Positions 49,189 to 58,321 are shown, counted from the first letter of the stretch. The stretch: DNA of 64,000 nt from Geomonas propionica (GCF_016458235.1 NZ_JAEMHK010000010.1:62001-126000); one strand, 5' to 3'. Translations and numbers: made by a program. The notes: a model not told the origin generated them from the sequence alone.

Positions 49189-52100
49189 TCACTCTTCCCA
49201 CTTGAACTCCGGCACCGGTTCCTGTTTGGCCGGTGCGTTCCCTGCGGGCGGTTCGCCCGTCGCGGGTTTGCCACGTACCGCAGCCTCCTTGATCGACTCC
49301 AGCAGGTGCTCCAGGGCGATCCGGTTCTGCGTCGGTGCGATGTTCACGTTCAGGTCCTTGACGCCGAAGAAGTTGGTGTTGACGATCTTGAGCGTGTTGA
49401 AGGTCAGGTCCCCATCCTGCAGGGTCGCCTTGATCTCCGCCTCGTCGTAGTCCCGGTCCCGGCTCAGGAAGAAGCCGCTCAGCTTCTGCTTGGCCAGGCG
49501 CTGCAGGAACTCCTTGCTGACCAGCATCTTCTCCTTTTTCCCTTCCCGGGCCCAGAGGTCGACGAAACCGGTCGCCCCCGCAACGCCCCCTCCCACGCCC
49601 TTGAAGCTGATCACGCCGTCCACCCGGCCCGAGATGTACCCCTGCACGCTGGGGATTCTGCGGCAGAGCTGCTTCAGGCTGAGGCCGTTCACCAACAAGT
49701 CGGCGCGGTAGGTCGTCTTTTCCCTGACCGCGAGGTAGCCCGTTCCAAGGACATCGCCGTCGTAGAGGGTGGTGCGCAGAGGGGCGATCTCCATGAGCCC
49801 CTGTGAGGCGCGCAGTTGCAGGGTGAGTTTCCCCAACTCCAGGGTGCCGAAGACCGTTTTTCCCACCGTCAACTGCTCACCGGCCGCCGGCAGCCCCCGC
49901 AACTGGCCCAGCAGGCGCGGGTAGTTTGCCCTGCTGAATTCCCTACTTTCTTTGGGCAGCGTCACGCTCTTGCCGGAGAGGTCAAGGGAAACGGGGATCC
50001 TGCCGTTGATGTCGGCCACGGTGAACTTCTGGGGTGCCGACTCGATGCGCCCCCCCTGCACCTTGATGCTCCCTTGCAGCAGTTGCCGTCCCTCCCGAAA
50101 TTCAAGGTTCCCGCTCGCGGAGATCGCACCTTTCAGCGTCGCCTCCTGGATGGCGGGCGGCAACAGGTTGACTGTGGCGTCGGCCAGGACATCGGCCGGG
50201 GTTTCAGGAAGGGAAAAACTGATGGTCCCGCGACGCTTGGGGGAGAAGGCGGCCGCCACCTGCCCCCGTGCCCTCAGCGCCACCCCTTTACCCGGCGAGA
50301 ACAGCCCCTCCCCGACAGAGAGAGCCCCTGCCGAATAACTCCCGGACAAGAACAGGGAAGCACCCGAGAGCACGTTCTTGCCGTTTTTCGACAGGGCCAA
50401 GCCGCGCCCCTTGGTATCGACGCGGCAGTCGAGCCCTCTTTTCCCGGAGTAGCTACCGGAGCAGCGCAGGTCCAGACGCCCAGCCGTGGGGCGGATGGTT
50501 GCGGTTTTCGGCAGGAAGGACGCCGCCTGTGCCGCGCTTCCGTCCTGCAGCGACGCCTTAAAGGCGACGCCGGAATCGTGAGCGAAGGGCCGAAAAGTGG
50601 CCTCAGCCGCCAGCTTGCCCCCCAGCAAGGAGCCGGTGAGTTCGGCGCGGCCGCCTGCCTTTGCGAAGCTGGCTTTAAGCACGGCTCCCCCTACCGGGTT
50701 GCTGTTCATAGTGACGGCACGGGAGGCAAGGGTCGCGGTCCCCTCCAACCATTTTTCCGTGCCTGCAGTGAGCATGCTCCCTTGGAGTTGACCAGAGAGC
50801 CCGGAGAACTCCAGATCGCCCTGGCGCCAGGAAGCTCCCTCCAGTTCCAGGAGGAGCGGAGTGTGCCCTGCCGGGGTTCCCGGAGGCGGCAACCGGCCGT
50901 CGATGCGGGTGGCGACCAGCCGACCCGTTCCCAGCTGAGCCTGCACCCCTTCCAGGGTGACCTTGTCATCCTCCACCCGGTAGCCGAAGCGGGCATCGCC
51001 GTACTGTGAGCCGATCGTCAATCCCGCCAGCCGTGCCGAGCCCGAAGCCTGGCGGTGCCTTCCCTGCTGCCGTAGCTCGATACTGGCAGCCCCATCCTTG
51101 ACCGCAACCGGCTCCTGGCCCCGCGTTCCTTTGAAATCGGCCAGGCTGATTTGGCCCGAGAGTTTCAGATCATGCGCGCTCTTTCCGGTCAGCGCCACCG
51201 TCCCCGACGCGCTGCCGGCGCTGGCCTGCAGGTCGTAGCGTTTCAGAAGCGGGTTCAGCGAGGGGAGTTTCGCCTGCGCGAGCCGCAGGGTGGCCGACAG
51301 CGGCTCCGGGCGTTGCAGATCATAGGAGAGATCTCCGGCGACCGGGACCCCGAGGGCCCGGGCGCTGAAGCCGCTGCTTTGGGCCCGCACCGGCTTCAAT
51401 CGGGGGGAGAAGGTGATATCGAAGGGGAGACTGAGCGCGTCGACAACCGCCCCGCCCGTCCCTTGGGGGGCAGCGATAGCACCGGCCGCGGCGACACCTT
51501 GGCCCTTACGCGACAGCGCCGCCTTTCCGGAGAGCCCCGTCGCCAGCAAATCCCCCTTCCTGGAGAGCGAGCCATCCTGGAGCAGCAGGATGCCGGCTGC
51601 GCTTTCCACGCCGCCTGCGCCGGTCCCCTCCAATCGCAGCGACTCGCAGCGCAGCTTCCCGGCGAGGAGCAGGCCGCTGCGGGCCTCCTCGGTCAGCAGC
51701 ACGTTCAACAGGGCAAGGTCGACCTGGTCCACCCCGAACAGCAGGGCGTAGCGGCGCTCCGTTCTCACCCCGCTCAGGCTCCCCTCGGCATGCAGTTGCG
51801 CCACGTTCTCAATGGCGAGCGTCGCTTCGTTCAGGTCCGCCCGGTCCTCGGAGAGTGTGTAAGTGCCGTTGAACTTCAGCGTGCCCGCGACCGGGTAACT
51901 CCCCCGTGCCGCCGGCAGCATGATGTCCCTGAACCGGAACGAGCCGGAACTGCGGAGTTCTCCCTTGGCCAGCACCCCGTTCACCGTCAGCGAGCCCGAC
52001 GCCTTCTCAAGCGGCTGCGGGTTCTTCAGCTTCAGCAGGTCGGCCATCCTCCGCAGGGAAAGGATCGGCGCGCTCAGGGTGAGGTCGACGGCAGCCTGCT

Positions 52101-52740
52101 CGCCCGGTCGGGCTGTCCCCTGCAACTGGTAGCGGTTGTGCCCGGGATCCTCGAAAATGAGCTCCACCTGCGCGTTGCGCGAGCCCCCGCTGGCGAGGTT
52201 GTAAAGCTTGAGGTCAAGGCCGCTCACACCCTCCCCCTGCACGGTGAACGCTCCTTTTCGCACCAGGAGTTTGCCGATAACCGTCTCGGGAGCTGGCTTG
52301 ACCGGCTTCGCGGCCAGCCTGCGCTGCAGCTCGCTGAAGTTCCAGGCGCCGGTGCCGTTTTTCAAAAGGTTGATGCTGCCGCCGTCGACGGCGATGAGGT
52401 CGTAGCGACGCTCTCCCCGTAAAAGACCGAGCCACTGGGGCTTGACCGCCACCGTCTCCGCCGCGACCAGGTCGGGACCCGTAAAGCCATTGGGATTGTG
52501 CAGCCTGACCCCGCCCAGCACCAGGGTTCGCCCGGAAAGCGAGACGCGCTGCACGGTGAATTGCTGCTTAAGGGTGGAGGTAACCAGGCGGGAGATTTGT
52601 CGGGCGGGAAGCGGCGTAGCGAGGTAGATCTCCAGGAGAATGAAGGCGAGCAGGCAGACTCCGACCAGGCCGGCTGCAACAAACGCCAGTATCCTGACCG
52701 GTCCTTCCGGGATTAAGTATCTGTCGCCGACCGCTCTCAT
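49189..52740 (-). CDS. YdbH-like AsmA-superfamily bridge protein (DUF748-type)
   Basis: A protein of 1183 aa. One membrane helix near the N-terminus (LAFVAAGLVGVCLLAFILLEIYL) anchors it in the inner membrane; the rest is repetitive beta-strand sequence typical of AsmA-like bridges. Early repeats include VRLHNPNGFTGPDLVAAETVAVKP and IAVDGGSINLLKNGTGAWNFSEL. The C-terminal SVQGYISGRVDGVISFKG and DLNVNIAPTQNRIALEHLLE match YdbH/DUF748 ends. It should span the periplasm and move phospholipid to the outer membrane, with the YdbL-like protein. AAAGGGGGCAC precedes the ATG. Related TamB and YhdP proteins are alternatives. Confidence 0.85.
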   Translation of the reverse strand: MRAVGDRYLIPEGPVRILAFVAAGLVGVCLLAFILLEIYLATPLPARQISRLVTSTLKQQFTVQRVSLSGRTLVLGGVRLHNPNGFTGPDLVAAETVAVKPQWLGLLRGERRYDLIAVDGGSINLLKNGTGAWNFSELQRRLAAKPVKPAPETVIGKLLVRKGAFTVQGEGVSGLDLKLYNLASGGSRNAQVELIFEDPGHNRYQLQGTARPGEQAAVDLTLSAPILSLRRMADLLKLKNPQPLEKASGSLTVNGVLAKGELRSSGSFRFRDIMLPAARGSYPVAGTLKFNGTYTLSEDRADLNEATLAIENVAQLHAEGSLSGVRTERRYALLFGVDQVDLALLNVLLTEEARSGLLLAGKLRCESLRLEGTGAGGVESAAGILLLQDGSLSRKGDLLATGLSGKAALSRKGQGVAAAGAIAAPQGTGGAVVDALSLPFDITFSPRLKPVRAQSSGFSARALGVPVAGDLSYDLQRPEPLSATLRLAQAKLPSLNPLLKRYDLQASAGSASGTVALTGKSAHDLKLSGQISLADFKGTRGQEPVAVKDGAASIELRQQGRHRQASGSARLAGLTIGSQYGDARFGYRVEDDKVTLEGVQAQLGTGRLVATRIDGRLPPPGTPAGHTPLLLELEGASWRQGDLEFSGLSGQLQGSMLTAGTEKWLEGTATLASRAVTMNSNPVGGAVLKASFAKAGGRAELTGSLLGGKLAAEATFRPFAHDSGVAFKASLQDGSAAQAASFLPKTATIRPTAGRLDLRCSGSYSGKRGLDCRVDTKGRGLALSKNGKNVLSGASLFLSGSYSAGALSVGEGLFSPGKGVALRARGQVAAAFSPKRRGTISFSLPETPADVLADATVNLLPPAIQEATLKGAISASGNLEFREGRQLLQGSIKVQGGRIESAPQKFTVADINGRIPVSLDLSGKSVTLPKESREFSRANYPRLLGQLRGLPAAGEQLTVGKTVFGTLELGKLTLQLRASQGLMEIAPLRTTLYDGDVLGTGYLAVREKTTYRADLLVNGLSLKQLCRRIPSVQGYISGRVDGVISFKGVGGGVAGATGFVDLWAREGKKEKMLVSKEFLQRLAKQKLSGFFLSRDRDYDEAEIKATLQDGDLTFNTLKIVNTNFFGVKDLNVNIAPTQNRIALEHLLESIKEAAVRGKPATGEPPAGNAPAKQEPVPEFKWEE

Positions 52741-52827
52741 GTGCCCCCTTTCTTTGCAGCGTGAACTTTACCCTGCTTCCCCGCCGTGGGCAAGGGAACC
52801 GCTCCCCACCCCCGCCACCGAAGCCCC

Positions 52828-52857
52828 CCTCCCAACCTCCCCCCTCCGGGGGAAGGA
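52828..52857. repeat. Half of a CCCTCC/GGGAGG palindromic block
   Basis: CCCCTCCCAACCTCCCCCCT resembles 37650-37690 and 61510-61545, with only one arm present here. Confidence 0.5.
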
Positions 52858-52898
52858 GAGGTACTTGGCCTTGTCGGCAAAACCCGCAAAACGTGAAA

Positions 52899-52922
52899 AG
52901 GGGCACCCTCTCGGATGCCCCT
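52899..52922 (-). terminator. Intrinsic terminator of the gap gene
   Basis: AGGGGCA-tccgagaggg-TGCCCCT followed by TTTCACGTTTT on the minus strand, 33 nt after the gap stop. Confidence 0.75.
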
Positions 52923-52955
52923 TCTCCTGTCTATCTCATTATTGCCTGCGCGAAA

Positions 52956-54401
52956 CTAGGCCGGCAGAGCGGGAAGTTCCAGGCCCGCCATTTTCTGGAC
53001 CATGCGCACCACCTGGCAGCTGTAGCCAAACTCGTTGTCGTACCAGACGTAGAGCACGCAGCGGTTCCCCTGCACGATGGTGGCCAGGGAATCGACCACG
53101 CCGGCATGGCGCGAACCGACGAAGTCGCTGGAGACGACGTCCGGGGAGTTGGTGTAGTCGATCTGGTTCTGCAGCGGCGAGTCGAGCGAGATGGCGCGCA
53201 GGTAGCTGTTCAGCGTCGCCACGTCGGTCTCGGCACCGAGCTGCAGGTTCAGGATGGCCAGCGAGACGTTCGGTGTGGGAACGCGAATGGCGTTGCCGGT
53301 CAGCTTGCCGGCCAGCTCCGGAAGCACCTTGGCGACTGCCTTGGCGGCACCGGTTTCGGTGATGACCATGTTCAACGGGGCGCTCCGCCCGCGGCGATCG
53401 GCCTTGTGGTAGTTGTCGATCAGGTTCTGGTCGTTGGTGTAGGAGTGGCAGGTCTCGACGTGGCCGCTCACGATGCCGAACTTGTCGCTGACCGCCTTCA
53501 GCACCGGAACGATGGCGTTGGTGGTGCAGCTCGCCGCGGAGAAGATGGTTTCTTCCGCAACGATCAGTTCGTTGTTGATGCCGGATACCACGTTGGGGAT
53601 GTCACCCTTGCCCGGAGCGGTAAGGAGCACCTGGGAAACGCCGGGCGACTTCAGGTGACGGCCAAGCCCTTCACGGTCGCGCCACTTGCCGGTGTTGTCG
53701 ATGACGATGGCGTTGTTGATGCCGTATTGGGTGTAGTCTACGTTTTCCGGGGCATCGGAGTAGATAATGCGAATCATGTTGCCGTTGGCGATGATCGCGT
53801 TCTCCTCCTCGTCGATGGTTATGATGCCGTTGAAGGGACCGTGCACGGAGTCGCGGCGCAAGAGGCTCGCCCTCTTGACCAGGTCGTCCGGGCCGCCTTT
53901 GCGAACCACGGCGGCACGCAAACGGAGCTTCTCGCCGCTGCCGGACTTCTCGACCAGGATGCGCGCGAGCAGGCGGCCGATGCGGCCGAAACCGTAGAGC
54001 ACGATGTCCTGCGGTTCGTCGAGCAGCGACGTGCGGCCGGTGTTGACCGAAGCGAGTTCGCTGGCGACGAAGTCGTCGATGGAAACCTTGTCACGGACCG
54101 CCTCGAAGCGGACCGCGAGCTTGCCGAGGTCGATGCGCGCCGGCGCCAGGTCCAGCTTGGCGAGGGCTTCCAGAATCGGGAACGTCTCCTGGACGGTCAG
54201 TTCGCCGTCGAGGATCAGGCGAGCGAAACGATGCGCCTTGAGGATCTCGATGGTAGGGCTGTTTACCAGGGAGCGGCCGTACACCGTGGTGACGATGTTG
54301 TTGTCGCGGTAAAGATGGCCGATGATCGCGAGCATGCGCTCCGCAAGTTCCTCATGGCCCTGCCATTCCTTCAAATAAGCTTCCTGTTTCTCAATCTTCA
54401 T
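52956..54401 (-). CDS. gap: Glyceraldehyde-3-phosphate dehydrogenase, long (~480 aa) type
   Basis: A 481-residue GAPDH. Residues ~125 onward form the standard enzyme: VLYGFGRIGRLLARIL (NAD-binding), DNTGKWRDREGLGRHL, the catalytic SAASCTTNAIVPVL, and VWYDNEFGYSCQVVRMV. The N-terminal ~120 residues (from MKIEKQEAYLKEWQGHEELAERMLAI) are an extra domain not in the 335-residue enzyme; long GAPDHs of this kind occur in Vibrio, Pseudomonas and Bacteroidetes. It oxidises glyceraldehyde-3-phosphate in glycolysis or runs in reverse in gluconeogenesis. It is monocistronic with its own terminator. The role of the extra domain is unknown. Confidence 0.93.
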   Translation of the reverse strand: MKIEKQEAYLKEWQGHEELAERMLAIIGHLYRDNNIVTTVYGRSLVNSPTIEILKAHRFARLILDGELTVQETFPILEALAKLDLAPARIDLGKLAVRFEAVRDKVSIDDFVASELASVNTGRTSLLDEPQDIVLYGFGRIGRLLARILVEKSGSGEKLRLRAAVVRKGGPDDLVKRASLLRRDSVHGPFNGIITIDEEENAIIANGNMIRIIYSDAPENVDYTQYGINNAIVIDNTGKWRDREGLGRHLKSPGVSQVLLTAPGKGDIPNVVSGINNELIVAEETIFSAASCTTNAIVPVLKAVSDKFGIVSGHVETCHSYTNDQNLIDNYHKADRRGRSAPLNMVITETGAAKAVAKVLPELAGKLTGNAIRVPTPNVSLAILNLQLGAETDVATLNSYLRAISLDSPLQNQIDYTNSPDVVSSDFVGSRHAGVVDSLATIVQGNRCVLYVWYDNEFGYSCQVVRMVQKMAGLELPALPA

Positions 54402-54840
54402 AGTTCCGTCCCTTCGCAGAAAATAACACCGGACACTTTGAGGCGCCTCCGGCGCAAAACCCAGAGCACAACGGCCGACGCACCACTGTCAACTGCACAC
54501 CAAGGCATCGCCTAAGTAGACCGGATCTTTCGCGGTTGACAGAACGACAGCAGCAAGAATAGCCAAAACGCGCGCATACTACAGTATTTTTGTGATGTAA
54601 ACAATTGAAACTTCAGGAGGATAAATAACTAATGTTTTTGTTAATTACTACTGGCCAATAATACTTAAACACATGCCGTACCTGCATTTTATGCTACGGC
54701 AACCTTTGCACCGGACGCAGTTATCGTGTTATCCTTGCCAGTCGCCGCTACCGTTGCCGCTACGCCACCCGTCCCGGCCGTGGCCCGCGGCGGGCACGGG
54801 ACCCCCGCGTAACGGGGCAAAATCTTTATACGGAACTGCC
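54402..54840. other. Divergent spacer between gap and the DUF486 gene
   Basis: This 439-nt region holds a GC-rich inverted sequence at 54771-54802 (GTCCCG...CGGGAC) just before the DUF486 gene, a small GCGCCTCCGGCGC palindrome near 54443, and A+T-rich sequence with weak promoter-like elements. I found no gene. Confidence 0.5.
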
Positions 54841-55170
54841 ATGAGAACCATCGTACTGTTGATCCTTTCCAACGTCTTCATGACCTTCGCCTGGTATGCC
54901 CACCTAAAGGACCTGCGCAGCGCTCCGCTCTACGTCGCCATCCTGGCCAGCTGGGGCATCGCCCTCTTCGAGTACATGCTCCAGGTGCCGGCGAACCGCG
55001 TCGGCTTCGGAACTTTTAACCTGGGACAATTAAAGATCATTCAAGAAGTGATCACCCTTTCGGTCTTCGTCCCCTTCGCTGTCTATTACATGGGCCAGCC
55101 GCTCAAACTGGATTACCTCTGGGCCGGCCTCTGCATGGCCGGGGCGGTTTTCTTCATCTTTCGCGGGTAA
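54841..55170 (+). CDS. DUF486 (DMT-like) small membrane protein
   Basis: A 109-residue protein with about four membrane helices: MRTIVLLILSNVFMTFAWYAH, LYVAILASWGIALFEYMLQV, FVPFAVYYMG and LDYLWAGLCMAGAVFFIFRG. NRVGFGTFNLGQLKIIQEVITLSVF is the conserved block of DUF486 proteins, which belong to the drug/metabolite transporter group. The start at 54841 equals the usual family length; the frame runs further upstream but reads through GC-rich non-coding sequence. Substrate unknown. Confidence 0.88.
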   Translation: MRTIVLLILSNVFMTFAWYAHLKDLRSAPLYVAILASWGIALFEYMLQVPANRVGFGTFNLGQLKIIQEVITLSVFVPFAVYYMGQPLKLDYLWAGLCMAGAVFFIFRG

Positions 55171-55184
55171 CGGGGGCGCTGCGG

Positions 55185-55661
55185 ATGGCGACAAGAGGAA
55201 AGGCAAGGCGGGGCGGTTTGCACGTGGTGGCGCTCTTCGAGGCGCTGAAGGGGGCCGTGGTCCTTCTGGCCGGCTGCGGCGTGCTGGCGCTGGTGCACAA
55301 GGACCTGCACAACATAGCGGTGCGACTGGTGCAGGTGCTGCACATGAACCCGGCCCGGCGCTACCCCAGCATCTTCATCGACGCAGCCAACCGCGTCACT
55401 GATGTGCAGCTCTGGATGCTGGCGCTTTCCGCGCTGGCCTACGCGACGGTGCGCCTGGTGGAGGCATACGGGCTGTGGCAGGGAAGAAAGTGGGCGGAGT
55501 GGTTCGGCTTTCTCTCCGGGGCGATCTACCTCCCGGTAGAGCTATTCGAAATCTGGCGCAAGCCGGACTGGGCCCGCATCGTGGTCTTCCTGGTCAACCT
55601 CGGGGTGGTACTCTACCTCGGTTTATATCTTAAGCGCTCCGGACGATCCCGCCGCGGCTAA
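55185..55661 (+). CDS. DUF2127 membrane protein
   Basis: A 158-residue protein with about four membrane helices and the DUF2127 pattern (HVVALFEALKGAVVLLAGCGVLALVHKDL, LSALAYATVRLVEAYGLWQGRKWAEWFGFLSGAIYLPVELFEI). It follows the DUF486 gene after 14 nt and is probably cotranscribed. Its stop overlaps the stop of the convergent TIM-barrel gene. The family is uncharacterised. Confidence 0.88.
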   Translation: MATRGKARRGGLHVVALFEALKGAVVLLAGCGVLALVHKDLHNIAVRLVQVLHMNPARRYPSIFIDAANRVTDVQLWMLALSALAYATVRLVEAYGLWQGRKWAEWFGFLSGAIYLPVELFEIWRKPDWARIVVFLVNLGVVLYLGLYLKRSGRSRRG

Positions 55662-56428
55662 CCGAGGTACGGGGCCAAGACCTGCAGCGAGCTCTCCAGG
55701 TGCGGCCTGCTGTGCGATTCGATGGTGTAGGCGGCGTCCGGCGCGTAGCGCTCCATCAGCTTGAAGAACAGCGCGAAGTCGATGGCGCCTGCTCCCGGGG
55801 GCGCATGGTCGTCCTTGGTCCCGCTGTTGTCGTGGATATGCACCTCCCGGATCCACGCCCCCAGCGCCTCGAACCACTCCTCCATCCCCACCTGCTTGAA
55901 CAGATTCCAGTGTCCCACGTCGAAGCAGTGCCCGAAGGAAGGATCCTGAACCGCCTCGAAGAGCGCCTTCAGGGTCGACGGTTCCTCCTCGAAAATGTTC
56001 TCCACCGCGACCACCGTGCCGATATCTTTGGTGCACAGCAACACCTCACGCCAGGCGGCAACGCTCAGCTCAAGCCACTGCCCCTGCGCCTCCCCGTAGC
56101 GCCAGCGGTCGAAACCGGGGTGGAACACCATGACCTCCGGGCGCAGGATCGCGGCAGCGTCCAGTACTTGGCCGAAGCGGTGCATGGTCGCGTCGCGCAG
56201 CATCCGCTCCAGCGAGCCGGGGTTCAGGTCCATGAAGGGCGCGTGGATGGTACAGGAAAGTCCCTCCCCCGCGAGTGCCCGCGCGGTCTCAGCGAGCTGC
56301 GCCGGGGTGGCGGCGTCGAGCGCGTCGGCGGAAAGGTAGATCTCGGGGCTCAGCTTGCGCTCCAGGACGAAGGGGAGGTGCTCCTTGATCTGGCTGTAAG
56401 GGACGTGAACGAAAACTCTTTTACTCAT
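55658..56428 (-). CDS. Sugar phosphate isomerase/epimerase-type TIM-barrel protein
   Basis: A 256-residue protein of the AP-endonuclease-2 / xylose-isomerase-like TIM-barrel family. TIHAPFMDLNPGS, VMVFHPGFDRWRYG, VAVENIFEEEPSTLKALFEAV, FGHCFDVGHWNLFKQ and VREVHIHDN-type (REVHIHDNSGTKDDHAPPGAG) segments provide the His, Glu and Asp metal ligands. The substrate cannot be read. It overlaps the K+ channel gene by 8 nt, so the two are coupled. Convergent with the DUF2127 gene. Confidence 0.87.
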   Translation of the reverse strand: MSKRVFVHVPYSQIKEHLPFVLERKLSPEIYLSADALDAATPAQLAETARALAGEGLSCTIHAPFMDLNPGSLERMLRDATMHRFGQVLDAAAILRPEVMVFHPGFDRWRYGEAQGQWLELSVAAWREVLLCTKDIGTVVAVENIFEEEPSTLKALFEAVQDPSFGHCFDVGHWNLFKQVGMEEWFEALGAWIREVHIHDNSGTKDDHAPPGAGAIDFALFFKLMERYAPDAAYTIESHSRPHLESSLQVLAPYLG

Positions 56429-57473
56429 CTTTTTTCCTGTGCTTTTTGATCAATTCCTCAGCGCAGCTGTCGCAGCGGACCAGCTGGTCCAGCTTCTGGA
56501 TCGCAGCCGGTTCCCCGAGTACGATCAGCGTGTCGTGCGCCTCAATCTTGGTGTGGGACTCGGGGTTGAAGACCATCTTGCCGGTCTGCTTCTTGACCCC
56601 GACGATGATGACGCCGGTCTCCTTGCGGAATCCCGAACTGGCCAGCGTCTCGCCGATGAAGCCGGTGCGCGACGGGATCAGGATCTCCTCCATCTGCAAT
56701 TCCATGTGCTCCCGGCCGGTGGCGATCTCGATGAAGTCCACCACGGTGGGACGCAGGATCGCCTGCGCCATCCTGGAGCCGCCGATCAGGTACGGAGACA
56801 CCACCTTGTTGGCGCCGGCCCGCTTCAGCTTGATCTCGCTCCCCTCTTCGCCGGCGCGTGCCAGGATGAAAAGGTCGGGGTTGAGCCCCCGCGCCGTCAG
56901 CGTGATGTAGACGTTCTCGGTGTCCGAGGTGACCACCGAGATGAGCCCCTTGGCCTTCTTGATGCCGGCCCTCAAGAGCACATCGTCGATGGTGGCGTCC
57001 CCGGGCAGGAACAGGTAGCCGTGACCGTCCTGCTCCATCTGGGCGATCATCTCGATGTCCTTCTCCACCACCACGAAAGGAAGCGGTTTGGCCGAGAACT
57101 CCTTGCAGATCAGCGAGCCGATGCGCCCGAAACCACAGATGATGTAGTGCCCGTCCAGGGCGGCAATCGCCTTTTCCACCTTTTTCCTCCCGATGATGCG
57201 CTGGAACTGCCCCTCGAACATGATCTGGGCCAGGCTGCCGACGATGTAACCGATAACGCCGACCCCAAAGAAGATCAGCATCATGGTGAAGACCTTGCCG
57301 ATGTGGCTCAGGTCGTGTACTTCGCGAAAGCCCACGGTGCCCAGGGTGATCACCGTCATGTACAGGGCGTCGAGCAGGCTCCACCCCTCCAGCGTCATGT
57401 AGCCGCAGGTCCCCACGGTGAGCAGTAGCAGCAGCACACAGATTGATATCTTGAAATGGCGTACCGGATCCAT
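56421..57473 (-). CDS. Two-helix K+ channel with RCK (TrkA-N/TrkA-C) domains
   Basis: A 350-residue MthK-like channel. Helix 1 (ISICVLLLLLTVGTCGYMTL), a pore loop YMTVITLGTVGFREVHDLS and helix 2 (VFTMMLIFFGVGVIGYIVGSLAQIMFE) form the pore, with TVGFRE in place of the usual TVGYGD filter. Residues ~108-230 are an RCK-N Rossmann domain (YIICGFGRIGSLICKEF; VVTSDTENVYITLTAR) and ~250-335 are RCK-C. The C-terminal RCDSC pair is unusual. It should pass K+ under ligand control. Confidence 0.9.
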   Translation of the reverse strand: MDPVRHFKISICVLLLLLTVGTCGYMTLEGWSLLDALYMTVITLGTVGFREVHDLSHIGKVFTMMLIFFGVGVIGYIVGSLAQIMFEGQFQRIIGRKKVEKAIAALDGHYIICGFGRIGSLICKEFSAKPLPFVVVEKDIEMIAQMEQDGHGYLFLPGDATIDDVLLRAGIKKAKGLISVVTSDTENVYITLTARGLNPDLFILARAGEEGSEIKLKRAGANKVVSPYLIGGSRMAQAILRPTVVDFIEIATGREHMELQMEEILIPSRTGFIGETLASSGFRKETGVIIVGVKKQTGKMVFNPESHTKIEAHDTLIVLGEPAAIQKLDQLVRCDSCAEELIKKHRKKDE

Positions 57474-57566
57474 AGCTAAACTCCCTCAGCGTCGCAACAT
57501 ACAGACCACACTAGGAGATTTCAAGCTTTTTCATGTGCAACCCCACAATTTCCAACAGGGAAGTTC

Positions 57567-57594
57567 TTGACAATCTTTGGATACTGTATACAAT
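57567..57594 (+). promoter_or_regulatory. Sigma-70 promoter with GntR-type operator
   Basis: TTGACA-N16-TACAAT overlaps the palindrome CTGTATACAA. This matches the TGTATACA-type operator of FadR/FCD-family GntR repressors, so the gene below is probably autoregulated. Confidence 0.65.
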
Positions 57595-57618
57595 ACGGCG
57601 ATCATTGAAGGGGGCCGC

Positions 57619-58311
57619 ATGAAGAAGAACGTTGAGAAGCACCTTACCCTTAGAGAACGGATACTTGAGACCATCCGCGACGCCATCATGTCGGGAGCCC
57701 TCAAGCCGGGAGAAAAGGTAGCTGAGCCCGAACTCGCAGCCCGCTTCGGCATCAGCCGCACCCCCATCCGTGAAGCCTTCCGCCAGTTGGAATCCGAAGG
57801 GTACCTTTCCGTCATACCGCGCAAGGGAGCGCTTGTCGCCAGTTTCTCCCCAAAAGACGTCGAAGAGTTCTACGCCATCAAGAGCATCCTTGAAGGTTAC
57901 GCCGCCCGGAAAGCGTGCAGCCAGCTCAGCACCAGGGAAATCAACAAGCTCGAAGCGATCAATGAGAAGCTGCGCGAGATCGCGGAGGAAGGTGACGTGC
58001 GCCACTTCTTCAAGGTGCATAACAGCTTCCACGACCTCTTCATCAAGGGCGCCGGCAACGACAAGCTGCACGACATGATCGCCCAGCTGCTCAAGAAGTT
58101 CCAGCGGCTGCGCCTGGCCTCCCTCATGAAGCCGGGCCGGATGCAGCTCTCGGTGGAGGAGCACGAGAAGATCATCGAGGCCTTCCGCAAGCGCGATCCG
58201 GTCATGGCCGAGATGCTGGTGCAGAAAAACGCCGAGTACGGCGGCAAGGTCCTCATCGAGGAAGACACCGCGGTCGCGGAAGCCTGGACCGGCAAAGGGC
58301 TCGATCTCTAA
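57619..58311 (+). CDS. GntR family (FadR subfamily, FCD domain) regulator
   Basis: A 230-residue regulator. The winged helix-turn-helix is ILETIRDAIMSGALKPGEKVAEPELAARFGISRTPIREAFRQLESEGYL (~residues 12-62). The all-helical FCD ligand domain follows (VEEFYAIKSILEGYAARKAC ... HNSFHDLFIKGAGN ... HEKIIEAFRKRD), with His residues in HNSFH and EEHEKI that usually bind a metal. Such proteins control organic-acid or aldarate pathways, but none is adjacent, so the target is unknown. The start at 57619 has GAAGGGGGCCGC; a longer reading to 57577 would cover the operator. Confidence 0.92.
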   Translation: MKKNVEKHLTLRERILETIRDAIMSGALKPGEKVAEPELAARFGISRTPIREAFRQLESEGYLSVIPRKGALVASFSPKDVEEFYAIKSILEGYAARKACSQLSTREINKLEAINEKLREIAEEGDVRHFFKVHNSFHDLFIKGAGNDKLHDMIAQLLKKFQRLRLASLMKPGRMQLSVEEHEKIIEAFRKRDPVMAEMLVQKNAEYGGKVLIEEDTAVAEAWTGKGLDL

Positions 58312-58321
58312 ATACTCAACA

